Source: Casuarius casuarius
Lineage: Eukaryota; Chordata; Aves; Casuariiformes; Casuariidae
Length of the DNA: 64,000 bases
Direction: 5' to 3'
NCBI GenBank assembly: GCA_003342895.1
Contig: PTFA01000091.1
Location: 1,499,660-1,563,659, forward strand
Shown here: positions 10,547-22,690 of the stretch, piece by piece
Layout: each line of letters starts with the position of its first letter
Numbering within the stretch: the first letter of the stretch is position 1
Translations under genes and position numbers: made by a program
Notes under the pieces: model-generated
Told to the model about the DNA's origin: nothing
Seen by the model: only the letters and a program-made list of their open reading frames with translations
Databases searched by the model: none

Positions 10547-13500
10547 CTGAAGGGGAAAGATACATAAAATTAGCTGATATAGGATGTCTTACTTGGGCAT
10601 AGAGCTAAGGTTAGCCAAATCTTTTCTTTCAATTAAAGAATTCCATTTTTAATCAAGGCAAAGCTTTAATTGCTTTGACAATAATATATTATCATTAATT
10701 AAATTCTAAAAGCCAACTAGGTCATAATGCATTAAGTTAAAAGAATTACCCACCCACTGTGGTCTTTAGAAGAATATAACACCTCCTTCAGAAACCTTTT
10801 CTTTTTTTGCCTTTTTCTCCCAGAATGTTTATTTGGAGTTTTATAATATACAATAAAACTGTATTCCCAGCTAATGCTCTCAGTGCCCTTGAAAACCTAT
10901 TTGAAGTACCCTGATAGGCCTGTCAATTACCCCCAATCAAATCAAAATAGCCAGAACTATACAAGTATGACAGGAACTAATCAAACGACCCACTGAATTC
11001 CTGCCTCAGTTCCAGCCATCACTGATGTGACCCAGCAGCCATTTCCTCACATAGGAGACAAATGGTATGCCTCTGTATTACAGTATGGAGAAAGCTAAAC
11101 TCAATCCATTATAGTTTGGAAGGAGAAGGATATAGAGAAGAGGAATAAATTTCAAACTCCACCATTGGAGATGGTCATTTTGCCACTCTATCCTTCTGGG
11201 AAAAAAGTGAATCAACCACAAAACTGAAGTCTTGCCTTTCTTTACAGCTGTCACAAATGGAAAAGTTTAAAACATCATAGACACACCTTACCTATCTTAT
11301 ACAGTTTCTTTCCCAAAGCATAACTTGCTAAATTCATCTGCAGTGCAAAGTTGTTGGTTGTCTACGGTAAATTTGCTTGTTGTTTCTCAAAACGAATGCA
11401 TGTCTTTCCCTACGTCTACACCCATGTGTCTGCCCCTAGCTCCTCAGAGCTAGAACCATTCCTCTGGAAGCTCTGGGGAGCCCCTGTCTCACTGCAGTAA
11501 TTCTAATCCATTCCAAATGGACCTGGAGCTCACCTTTTAGAGTATCCTAATGGAGAAGTAAATAGCATTGATAATTTTATGGTCCATAAAGATTTTCTAT
11601 GTGCTTGCAGGAAGAATAATCCATAACCAACATTCTTTCCTCAGATGAAAAGTCTATCTAGTATTGGCTCTAGGTTTTTATGGGCAAAGAAATTCTCCAG
11701 TTTAGGCAGCTAGACAATTAGGTACTTTATGCCAATAATTCACAAAGTGTTTGGTTCAGACAAAGCTTGAAGACAAATACAAGACAACACTAAGGTGAAA
11801 GGGTGATGCTGCTAAATTTCACCTGTGCCCGGGGATTATGTAAATGATAGCAGTCTAAGGAAATGCACAGGGCTTTTACCATCTTTACTCCTGGCTAGCC
11901 TTGATTGAGAGGCGAGTCGTCAGGCCTCTTCTGAGATTTTGCTAATTCATCAGGCTTCTCCCAACATTACTGAAAAATACATGCCAGCTTCTTTTTGTGA
12001 ATTACTGGCATAAGGTGCCTAAGCCTTTTAAGCTTGACTCCTAATTTTATATGCTTGGGATGTTGGCCATATCTGCAGCTACCTTTGTATGACAACCTTG
12101 GGCAAAAAAAATATAATCCAAATCTGGGTTAAAAGGCATTAAGAATCATTTGAAAGAGGTAGTCATAAAAACATTAATTTGAAAATGGAAAACATTCATG
12201 CTTACTACTTTCTTCCTTCTCTCGTGTGCAATCCCAAGATACTTATTTCTCCTTCAGTGGAAATGAATGAAAACTCAATCTGAAAATATTCCATACCTGT
12301 GAAGTTTATAAAGCAGCAAGAAATTTCTAAACCTTAATGCCATACATTGGCTTTCACTTAATCTCAGGCATCATTAACAGCTCAGTATTTCACTTCTGAA
12401 AGGCACTAGGAATTCAACCTGTTCCTTCAGTAAACAGGAGAGAGAAGGCCCACCAGGGATGCCGACTGAGGAGGGGTGGGGAAGGTCAGATGAGCCTTAA
12501 GTACTATAAAGCAATACAAAATTTGTGCTACTTATCCAGCAGTACGCAAAGGGCATTTTTATTTCTTTTCATTTACTCTGTTTGGTTTGTCGTGTTTCAC
12601 AATGATACCTGAAGATATGGCCAAACCTGTGATAGCTATCCAAGTTGTCTCAATAATCATTTTAGTCACTCAAATATTTATTCACTCGGTAATAAACAGA
12701 GATTTCCTGGTTGTTTCTATATGTTGTTTTGTTTTTAAAATATGTCGATGTATTCCTCAACAAAACTGTTTATGGAAAATCCCTTTATTTTCTGCCACAG
12801 TGAAAGCAAGCCATTATGAACTAAGTAGAGCACGTGGAACTCAGCAGTTCTGTTAGAAGCTCCTCTCCTCAGAGAGGCACTGACTGTAGATTGGATGATG
12901 AAAATGCACCATCTCAATTTAAACAGCCAAGCTGCTCTGACAGAGGTGAATCCTTGAATTCCCAGTCATACAACCACTTTGTGCAGTGATCTTCATAGAC
13001 GAAAGCTAAGGGCACCTACAGTAAGTTCCATTAGAGTACATCTGAGTCCTGGTGACTTGACACAGCAGGTCTTAACTGGGTAAAGCTTAAGCATCTCATC
13101 ATGATGTATTACGACATTGACAAACATACACTTTCCTGATGCTGTGCCTTGATGCAAATCAAGGTGTATGAGGTCCCTGAATAATCTCAACCAATGCTAC
13201 AGAACATCACAGCTACAGAACCTCCAAACCCAAGCTAATTTACAGCTACGTCCAACAAGGTTGCAACTCATCTAGTTAACGTCTCCTTGGACAAGGACCC
13301 AAAAAAGTACTTGACAAATACTGACAATTTCTTAGAAGAGAGCCTGCCTGCAGCCTGAAACCACCCATCCAGCATTCAGTTAGTTGACATGCGCTTCTGT
13401 GCAACCACATGCATCATACCAGCCCATACATCTATGCCTTCTGCGAACACAATGCTGCTCTGTACAGTGTTGTAAAGGTGCTGCAGTCTGAAAAGTCGCA

Positions 13501-14187
13501 AAAAGGTCAAAAGTTTACTTGGCCATTGGCTGCACCTGAATATCTCTGGCTATTCTCCCATCCCATGATCAGCTGAGTCCCACCATGACCTCTAAGTGGC
13601 AACTTCCTGGGGAAGAGAATACTCCCTGTTGTCAGTCATTAATCACAGCACTGCTGGAAGTGCTAGCATTCATCTACCTGGCTATGAGACATCGTCTTCT
13701 GAACTCCCTCAGTTTTTGAGAAATGCATAATATAGAGGATCATTCCCTTACCAAACTGGATGTGTGGCTCAGCAAACCTTCCTGGTACATCCATGCTAGT
13801 AACAACGGCACCTTTACACCTTTACTAATACCAAACAAAAAGTTGTCACACATACAAGAGGAGCAGGAGTCATTCCTACACACATTGCTACTGTCAAATT
13901 CTGAGCAGTCATCATTCTCAATACAGACATTTACGGTTCCCAGTTTGTTAAGACAGAAAATCTCCAGCCTAGCTCTACCTTTCATTGATACATTTAGTTA
14001 AAATACAGCAGCCTGTATTTTCTGAATCAACTAGCATTTCATGTGTCTTGAATCAGGCAACCAAAAAGTGCATGGTTTTCAGAGGCTGGGAGGTTCAGCA
14101 CTTTGAGAATGCAAGGGGTAGGAATTCAGGCCCTTTTAAAGGTCTCCCAATTTGTCAATACACCAAATAGATGCATCCAAAATAACA

Positions 14188-14237
14188 AAATCACAGAATT
14201 GTTGAGGTTTGAATGGACCTCTGGAGCATGTCTATTC
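14188..14237 (-). mobile_element. CR1 LINE, 3'-terminal fragment (avian type)
   Basis: The plus strand reads aaatcacagaatt, gttgaggtttgaatggacc, then tctggagcatgtct. This matches the reverse complement of the avian CR1 3' terminus as I know it (cacagaatggttgaggttgg, then aagggacctctggagatcat). Only about 50 bp remain. It is the best single clue that the host is a bird. Confidence 0.72.
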
Positions 14238-15069
14238 ACTGGGGAAAGTTATGCTCTGTATGCAAAAGGTACATCCATTTTCATTTCTTTTAGAAGCAAC
14301 TACAGAAAGCAAACCCACTGGGGACAGAGGTATATGTTCTCTGTTTATCATTACTACGGTTCACCAATATACGCCTACCCTCTGCATCTCAAGAAATGCC
14401 AGAAAAATTATTTGTAGAAAATGACAGAGAACGAAAAATCCATGCAAATAAAAACAGGCATGTCATGAACAAGATCAACACTGTACCTGTAACTTGTATA
14501 ACTCTAATAAGCACTGCAAGTCCAACCCTTTAAATTATTGTGCAAATTATAACCATCATCTTTTGTTATACGGTACAGCCTTACAGAATATAAAATTATG
14601 ACTATGGTACTGATATGCTAATAAGCTTTCTGCACTGTTGGATGGTTTAGCTGCAGATAGACTAATGCTGGCAGCAGATGAATAATTGTTTTCTATGTAC
14701 TAAACATAACAGAGCTGCACAGAACTTCAGCATTTGTCAGCTTTANTTGTTTAAATGAGAAAAATGCTGACAGCAGTTATTGCTGTAATCCTTTTATTTA
14801 TCAGAGAAGAAAATTCTAGTTACTCTTAGCAGCTCTGATCCTGTGGGAAAAGCAAAAGTTGAAATATTTTAAAACTAATTCTGAGGTGCAGGCTGCAATG
14901 TTCAGGCAAGAAAAATAAAGCAGAAGGAAATGAGTCAGACTATAACTATTTTATTTTTTACCACAGTAGCATCCAGTAGCTGAGGCTCTCACTTTATGAG
15001 GCAGAGTGCATACAGAAAAGTTCCTGTCCTGTCACATTTATGGCATAAACAGAAAAGGCAGATTACAGA

Positions 15070-15135
15070 TTATTATCTCCCTCCTGCAGCTCAGAAACTA
15101 AGGCAGGACAAGATGAAATGGTATGGTCACCAACA
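15070..15135 (+). mobile_element. Possible MIR SINE remnant
   Basis: The segment ttattatctccctcctgcag, then ctcagaaactaaggcaggac resembles MIR (TTATTATCCCCATTTTACAG, ATGAGGAAACTGAGGCACAG). It is short and diverged, so the call is tentative. Confidence 0.35.
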
Positions 15136-17779
15136 GACCAATTGACTGTAGCAGCATAGGGGTGGGAACCTCTATCCACCCTAGCTGCAGCATGTGCTGG
15201 GTTGCCTGTACTGACTTTCTGCACAGAAAGTCCCAAAGCCACAAGAGCAAAGACTTCGGTTCAACCTCTGCAAGCCCACCAGGCCCTGTAGTACATCCTC
15301 AGGCAGCCAGCATCAGTATTTAACTACAAAGCCATCCTTCCTCTCATGTTGCTCCTGCTCTACAAATTAATATATTGACTCCTGTCTTACTCCAAGACTA
15401 TTTCTGTTCTATAAAAACAAAATCTTGTAAAAGGGCATTTCATATTCAGCAGAATGACAAAATACACCCATTGCCTACTAACAGCTGTCCTTCCTGTCCT
15501 TTTATAGGTGCACAATACTGAGCTGTAGGTAAAATCCATCAGCAACATTGTGCCTTCATGTACCACTGCCAAATACTTCTTGCGTGCACCTGGCTAAGAG
15601 CTTGCCGGGAAAAATTTGTCAAGATGCTAAGATATATTTTTTGCATTTAGCCTTAAATTTTCTCTTGTTTTGGAGCTTTGCTGTTATTTTTAACCACTCA
15701 TCTATGTATCCTCTCCGAATTTTCATCTCTTAACAAATAGTGGAAGCGTGGAAAAGGAGAGACCCATTTTCATTTAGTGTGACTCCCTTTCAATTAATGC
15801 AACATCATCACACTGTTGAACCAGGGGCACGATTCTGGGCATAAAACCTAATGCAGTTTTTCACAGATGGAGGCTACGCAGTATCCAGATTACTGTGTAT
15901 GCTTGGTAACAGACATGTTTATGCCCCAAATTTGGCTCCAAAAAATTAGGACATTGCCATTACTCACACTAAAAAAAACAAAAACACAAAACAATAGTCT
16001 GCTGTCCACTGAAGGCTAGGGAAGAGTTCCAAAATAATTCATGGATAAATCACGAGAGAGAATATGGCCAAGCCTGTCCTTCAACATTTTAATGCACGTG
16101 GACTTGCACTTTTATGTTCTCAGGACCATTACAGTAGTTTTCAGAGCACACTGAGCTTTCTGGGCCACACTTATGTTCAGGGAACAATACTTTTAGGGCT
16201 AGCTCTGACCGTGGGCTAAAATCAAACCTGCAACCTTTATATTCCACATCCCATTTTCTACGTGTGTGCCTCTATGTCTCAAGCCTCAATGTTACTGGTG
16301 CTATTAAAAAAAAAAAAGACCCTAATGTCTAATGTTGCTTTATCTTTCTTTATTCTGTTATTAATCCAAGGCTTAGAAAATGTAATTGCAGTGTTCACAA
16401 GACAGATTTTCATTCACCATATGGAAGAAAAACATTTAGGGACGACATTTCTTACATATTGATTCAGCAATGCCTTTGGAAGTAAAGGTTATGCTTATTA
16501 AATTCTTTTCAAAAGGTAACAGTAAAAATTAAAATTCATCTAGATTTGCATTTACAAAAAGCCTTTAGTATGAAATTTCTTCAGAACATGTCACTTACAT
16601 AAGAATGCCAAATACCACTGCCCGCTTTAGGAGATGTAACTTCTTTTTAAATGGCATTTTTCCCCTAAAAAGGAATTTCTTGTATTGATAGAGAGGATGT
16701 TATGCCTACACTGCTATTTTCAAGACATGGAGTTGCCTAGCAATCTTAGAATTTAGAAGGAGGAACAAAGCAATAACAAAACAAAATTGTGAAATTACAA
16801 GAGAGCGCAGCATTAAATTGGTTTGCAATACTTACCAAGATGCTTCTAAATGACAAAGGATATAGGGTGTGCTGGGAGCACCATAAAATCTGTTGATCAT
16901 TTTTCAGCTTTCTCTCTTCTCATTCTTTCCTTTTAGATACGCACTTTTACACAATGGATTTCTCCCATTTAGCTTCATTACCTCTCTAATACCTATCACT
17001 GCTGGTGTGAAGGGGAATTTCAAGTCATGCAGCATGGTGAGACCGCCATTGCTTTACAAGCTTCATCCTGGCTGAGGAGTTTCATAAAAGCATAGGTTTT
17101 CCCTCTTTGTAGTTCCTACTACATATTACGCAATCGAAATACGCAAAACTACTGTTGTCCCCAGGACTATTATTTTCTTACAGAGAGCTCACCGCCTTAG
17201 GTTAATGTTGAATCACGCCACGAATCTCCACTCTGAAAAGTTGGTGGTGCATATCCAGTTTGTTACCCTCTCTGCATATTGCCTCCTGCATCTATGTTCA
17301 TTTTTCTTCCCTGTTTTCCCCATTTGTACTATGCCTCTTCTGCGACAATGCGTATTTGCCTTCTTTGCCTTTCACTTCTGCCTTTTTCTTACTTCCTCCT
17401 GTCCTTTGCTTCCCCTTTTGCATTTTGGGAAACAGCTTCTCCCAACTCTGTAAAGCTGTGTCTATACGGTACATCACAAGCTGACATGAGCTGGCTTTAC
17501 CCATTCATCAGGCCAACTAAAACATGTTGTCGCAGTAGTGCACCAACAAGCTTAGGCTGATACACCCTGCCCTCTTAGCAAGGCTTATTGGCTGTGCTCC
17601 ATGCAGAGCTGACATCACCATATGACTTCAGAATTAGAGCTGGCTCGCACTCCAACTAAGTCACATCCACAGTTTTCCTGTCTGTCTCCAAATGTGCTCT
17701 CCTCTTCCTCGTTCTATTTTATATACTGCTAATAGATACTGCAATCAAATATATCTTCAAAAGGATACATCAGCCCTAC

Positions 17780-17998
17780 CTGTAGTCTCATCCATGCTTT
17801 CCTCAGACACATGCTCGTTTTGATGGACCCATTCACCATTACACTTGAAGAAAATCTGCATAGCTGGCATAGCTTTGCAACGTAAGACAATGGGGTTGCT
17901 TTTTATAATGTAGGCATCATCTGGTTCCTCCATAAAATGAGGCAGTGTTCCAGGAGCAGATGGGATAGACTCTGGAAGGGCTTCACTGTTATCATTTC
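17780..17998 (-). CDS. UNC5D: UNC5D exon 2: N-terminal linker and first half of Ig-like domain 1
   Basis: This exon is part of the netrin receptor UNC5D, a single-pass neuronal membrane protein that binds netrins and FLRT proteins and mediates repulsive guidance and dependence-receptor signalling (known for the family). It is 219 bp: two bases completing a split Gly codon, 72 codons, and one base of the next Gly codon. The translation begins [20 protein letters not shown], continues with [14 protein letters not shown], and contains two Ig1 cysteines in LRCKA and FFKCNGEW. The wording [16 protein letters not shown] and [12 protein letters not shown] fits UNC5D rather than UNC5A, B or C as I recall them. 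The acceptor has a strong pyrimidine tract ending tttcag (AG at 17999-18000). The donor is CAG|gtaggg. Upstream is a long intron 1, so the signal-peptide exon is outside the window. Compared with human UNC5D from memory there are about nine substitutions in 73 residues, including Met in KAMPAMQ where human has Arg. Confidence 0.96.
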
Positions 17999-18156
17999 CT
18001 GAAAGGGAAGGAAAGGAAAATATACATTTTTCATGTTGTTCCACCCTATGTATCATCTAATTTATTTGACTAAATGCCATTTGGGATTTTATTATAAGCT
18101 AGTAACACCTGAAGAAAGCAACAGTTGTCAGGATTTTGTTTTGCATGGCATTGAAC

Positions 18157-18199
18157 AGAGAGAGAGAGAAAGAGAGACAGAGACACACACACACACACA
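18157..18199. repeat. Compound (AG)n(AC)n microsatellite upstream of exon 2
   Basis: An interrupted AG run followed by about ten AC units. In the UNC5D pre-mRNA it reads as GU repeats then CU repeats, about 160-200 nt upstream of the exon 2 acceptor. Confidence 0.96.
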
Positions 18200-18257
18200 A
18201 AAATTTAAATGTAAAAGCTAGCATGAAAATTGAAACATCAGAAAAATGCATCATCAC

Positions 18258-18400
18258 TGTACTCAATTTTATAGGTGGGGAACTGAGGCACAGAGAGATT
18301 AAATGGGTTACATAAGGTCAGAGAGAAAGCCTGTGGAAGAAGCAGAAATTAAACCTTATTCTCTTGAGTGACAGTCCAGTGCCTTAACTGGCAGACCTTC
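18258..18400 (+). mobile_element. MIR SINE (old, decayed)
   Basis: The blocks ggaactgaggcacagagaga, ttaaatgggttacataaggtc, then a gap-rich stretch and cagtgccttaactg follow the MIR consensus in order (GAGGAAACTGAGGCACAGAG, GTTAAGTAACTTGCCCAAGG, and so on). It sits 260-400 nt upstream of UNC5D exon 2 in the gene's direction. Confidence 0.85.
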
Positions 18401-18817
18401 CTTTCTCTCAAACACTGATTTTAATTTCCTTTAGACAGTTGCTGTAGATTTAACAGGGATCAGAGCGTTAACCACAGAGAAATGCATTGGTATGAACAGC
18501 ATTACTGTAGCACTCCAGCAGTGGAATAAACAAACTGCGATTTCATACCCACTCACAGGAAATTTTCAATATGCTTTTACGCTGATTCCATTTACTGCAG
18601 CCCCTTTGAGGTGATCTAAAGGTGGAAAAGTGGTTTCTGTAGGGCCAGAGCCTGCAAGACAGTGAGCTTTCTCAGCTTACATCACAGACAGTAGGATCCA
18701 AGGCCATTCATTCAGCACCATATAAGCCTAGGTGTCTTATTTTCTGAATTCCTGTACTCAGACATGAATATAGAAGCACTGAAATACAAGCTTCTCATTT
18801 ACTACAACTCTTTATTG

Positions 18818-18889
18818 AGTCAAATTCTAGTCCCTGGAGTCAAACTCAGAAAATTCCCATTGATTTTTAGCCAGAATGGGTTTGGTCCC
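18818..18889. mobile_element. Old palindromic DNA element (MITE-like)
   Basis: It begins agtcaaattctagtccc and ends gccagaatgggtttggtccc, an imperfect inverted pair around attcccattgattttta. This is the layout of sauropsid hairpin elements with a caaattctg...cagaatttggcc end structure. It is strongly decayed. Confidence 0.5.
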
Positions 18890-19687
18890 AGTGCATTTAT
18901 TTCACTATATGGTCAGTTTTGTGAGAAAATTTGGAGAACAGAAACAAAAATAAGCTAGGAAGGATCAATTTATGAAGGAAGATTTAAAAGGTCTGAACAC
19001 ATATAGTGTAGCCAAATTATAAGAGAGGAGATCATAGTCTATATGCAGATGAAGGGAATACACTATAATAGAGGAATAGCTGAGGGCAATATATATGTGA
19101 TTTCACTGAAAATAACGAGATGAAGTTAGATGAAGGGTAAGTTATGATGAAACAAAATAAGTCTAAAAACACCCACAGATCTAGTAGATTAGGGAAAAAG
19201 AGAATACATTTTGTCATCACTTCTGTTAGTAATACATATCTCTCACAGAACTCTGTTTATCTGTGCGTGAACATATATCTTGTATATGTGCTGCGAGATT
19301 ACTAAGATTTTCAAATGAGCTCAAAAGGGGCCTATTTTGCAAACGGCCCCAATATTCTAAACCACATTCACAACACACTTCATAAAATACTATCATAATT
19401 CTTAGCTTTTTACTACTAGTCATTTATGCCAATTTCCATCTTGTCAATCTTTAGTAACACTATGTCCCTGCAGGCTTTATTAAACCAAAGCTTTATAGGA
19501 AATAACAAAAAACAGCAGTATAAGAATTTGGAGAGGTACAGAAATCCCATGCTCCGATGAATGCTTTGAATGCCTCACAAGGCAGCAACACCCTTGTATG
19601 GAGGAAGAACAGTGGACAGTTCAATAAAGAGCATTCAGCCAGAAAACTTAGAATCTCCCATTGTTATTCCACTAAATTTGTTATTTA

Positions 19688-19763
19688 GGGCCTGACACAA
19701 AGCATGAAATCCTGGCCCCACTGAAATTAAGAGAATAATTCTCCTTGCACATAGGGTCAGGCC
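19688..19763. mobile_element. Old palindromic DNA element (MITE-like)
   Basis: The 76-bp stretch starts gggcctgacacaaag and ends with ggtcaggcc, giving imperfect terminal inverted repeats. Its interior includes aaatcctggccccactgaa. Both the ends and the interior resemble the short hairpin elements common in turtle and crocodilian genomes, which survive as fossils in birds. Confidence 0.6.
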
Positions 19764-22644
19764 ATGCTGTGGCTTCAGATCCTTGTGAACATGCTACTGA
19801 TGAGCACCTAAAAGCAACAAATTCTACCTCTCTTGGGGGACTCCTATCCTTTTGCTCAGCTCACCTCACCAACAGATAAACTGAGTGAAGTAGAAAATAC
19901 TTTATGCTGTCACCAGCAGAGTGACCTTGAGCTGTAGAAGTGGCTCATCCCTAAAGAAAACCTTTAGCATAAAGAGGTAAGTCAAGATGCATCTTTTCAC
20001 TTAAACATAACTGGCACTATATTAAGCACCCTTAAAATCAGTTTGAGATCACAGTACACCAAAAGAGCAATGATTCTCTATATCCTATCCCCAGCTGACT
20101 CATAGATATATATTATACTTTGGCAAGATGTACTACTGTAATTGCTTGAATTCATTGTTGTACCACATCTTACAATTCAGATGAAACTGGCATCCGGCAA
20201 GAACTTAACTTACTTCACTGAGTAAAAGTTCACACAATTCTTAGCAGAGGTAAGCAAGGCCACTCATTATCCTACACCTGTGTGAGGTTAGGCTGCAAGG
20301 CAGTTCTGTGCCTCTGAGGTTACATAATCTGAGAAAATTCACCACAGATTTGCATTCCTTGCTTTTTTTTAATGGAGATGTTACTTTTCTCCATATGGCT
20401 ACTTAATTAGGCAGGGACTGCAATCACACCCATTTAATGTGTTGCAGTAACTAGAGTTTTTGCATCTTAAATATTTAGTGTGATTTATGATACACAAGAC
20501 TTTCTTTACTGGTCCCTTCATCATACTTAAACAGAAAAATCGAACAGCAGTATTTCAGATACATTAAAATAAATGCCCTTCTGCATTTCAGTGTCTCACT
20601 CTAACCCTAATTAAAACAACAATTCCTGCCACACACACTAAAAAATCTCCCACAAATAGATGAGTAAAAACAGCAACAAACAATCTCTTCATTTCAAATT
20701 ACATTGCCTAGCTCACTGCTTACCTCGATGCTATGTAAATCAGAGGTCACGGAAGAGACTTATACAAGCTTCAGGAGAGGGTAAAAATTTTGGAACAAAA
20801 AGACTAAAGAAAGGGGTATTTGGCCCAAAAAACTTTACTTCATGTTCAAGTCCTAAACAGTTTGGCTACTGCAATCAATAGCAAAGCAAGATTAGACAGA
20901 TTATTATGAGGTATTTCAACCCCCTTTTAAAACAATTTAGAAGTACTTAGCTGAAACAGGAAGTTGTATTGTACCAGCCAAAACTGTATCACACAACTCA
21001 CCTCCCTTGCTGATCACTTGAACTGAATGTAATTCATTGTTTCGGAAGTGTGATTCTTGGAGGTATACTGCAATCCCAGCATTTCAGAATTTAAAATAAC
21101 GACACGATATTTATGTCTCTATGAGACAAAACATATACATATATACACGTATATACACTCACATGCAATATTAAATATTCAACCAGCAGTAGCTGTCACA
21201 GACCTTTTTCTAATTAGTATTGAAGTGATTATCTTACAGGAAGATAATGCCTACACTGAAGTTCTGGCATTCTAAGAATCAGATGCTGCCCACTCTTAAT
21301 CAGGTAGAACAACTTCCAGGATCAAGATTCCTAAGAAATCATATTTAGAAGGCCATTACCAATGTTATATAAATATACATGCATTTCAAGAAAAACACTA
21401 CTGTAGTTGAGATTACTAGAATAGCTGCTGACCAAAGCAAAACCTCTTCTAAAATGTACTTAATACATATATTTTTTAATTTAATGTGTCTTTCTGTTCT
21501 GCATCATCTTTTTCAAGCCTTAAGTTGTTTTCAAATCATCTGAAGCCTACTGGAACTTTGGAAGGGTTTCGATTTCAAATTATTATGGCTTTTCATTTAT
21601 AAATGTCAGTTTTCAAGATTCAGGCCATTCACAGCTACAGAAAAATGGTTGTTTTAATGCAACAGTGAATGACAGAAGACCAAACAATCAAACACAATTC
21701 TTGTATTTTTCATTCCTGGAAAATTACCTTTCAGGAAGTGTTTTATGTTCTGCACGTTAGTACGAATGGGATTTTAAATCTTTTTATGACAATAATAGAA
21801 ACAAAAAAGAAAGGGGAAAAAAGAGTTAGCAGCAAACACTAAATTCTTCTATGGAATAAATATACCGCTGCTAGTTGTCAGCTCACATTTTAAAATCTTG
21901 GTAACACGAGAGATAAATCCTTCAATATTTCAAATCTGAATAAGATATAATTTAATGTTAGAAAAAGTTTAAAGTGAGATTTTAAAACAGAATACAAAGT
22001 GAGTTTTAATTTTTTTTAATTGAAAAGATTGTAATTTTTAAAGAAGTAAGTAATATTATTTTCTAGATTAAAAAAAAAGTGTTCCAAACAAACCAAATAA
22101 CTTGCTGGGGATAAATATGGATATTCATTTTGTAACAATAACCAATGTAAAACAACTACATCCTCTGATGCTACCTGCCGCAGAAGACTCCATTACTTTC
22201 AAGTTATAAAACCAAACGTTTTCTGCAACAGCCTTCATGGAGTTTTCCTAACTGAACATTTTCACGTTACTGTATTTGAGGGCAAATACATCAGATCTAG
22301 GTGCTACTAAGCTTTCTATTCCAGAATAAGTCGAAGTACTCTCTATTCTCTTCATCTCTCTGACATCTTTCCAAGGCAAAGACTCTCTCTCATTAATCTC
22401 ACAGTCTAAACAGGCACCAAAACAAAGAGATACCTAACATCTGGAAGCAAAGACACAAAGACTTTCCATGAGTAAACAGTCGTTTCTTAAATTTTGATAG
22501 TACAAGGAAAACAAAGTTCTAGAAAAAGTAACAAACATGATCATCCCCCTACCTCAGTCTCCTCCCACTCACAATTAAGTTTTCCTAAGATCTGAGTCTT
22601 CTCAGGATCCCTGATTTCCCTATCCTGCTTGTCAGGGTTTTTTT

Positions 22645-22690
22645 GTTTTGTGGGGTTTTTTTTTGGGGGGGGGGGGGTTGTTTTTTTCTT
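22645..22690. repeat. T/G low-complexity tract with a G13 run
   Basis: T-rich sequence followed by thirteen G (22665-22677) and more T. Homopolymer length here is prone to assembly error. Confidence 0.9.

Larger units (their letters stand above)
10547..17779 (-). other. UNC5D: UNC5D intron 2 (complete, 7233 bp)
   Basis: This is the complete intron between exons 2 and 3. It holds a short CR1 LINE 3' end (about 14188-14237), a possible MIR fossil (about 15070-15135), a candidate conserved regulatory stretch (about 14590-14820, with an ambiguous base at 14746), and a pyrimidine-rich plus strand from about 17280 to 17435. The last means a purine-rich stretch of pre-mRNA some 350-500 nt beyond the exon 2 donor. 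The remainder is ordinary AT-rich sequence with only chance ORFs. Confidence 0.92.

Noticed and set aside
14103..14417. 104-codon open frame overlapping the CR1 3' fragment
   Set aside because: Part of it translates a non-coding CR1 terminus in the wrong orientation, so it cannot be a conserved protein.
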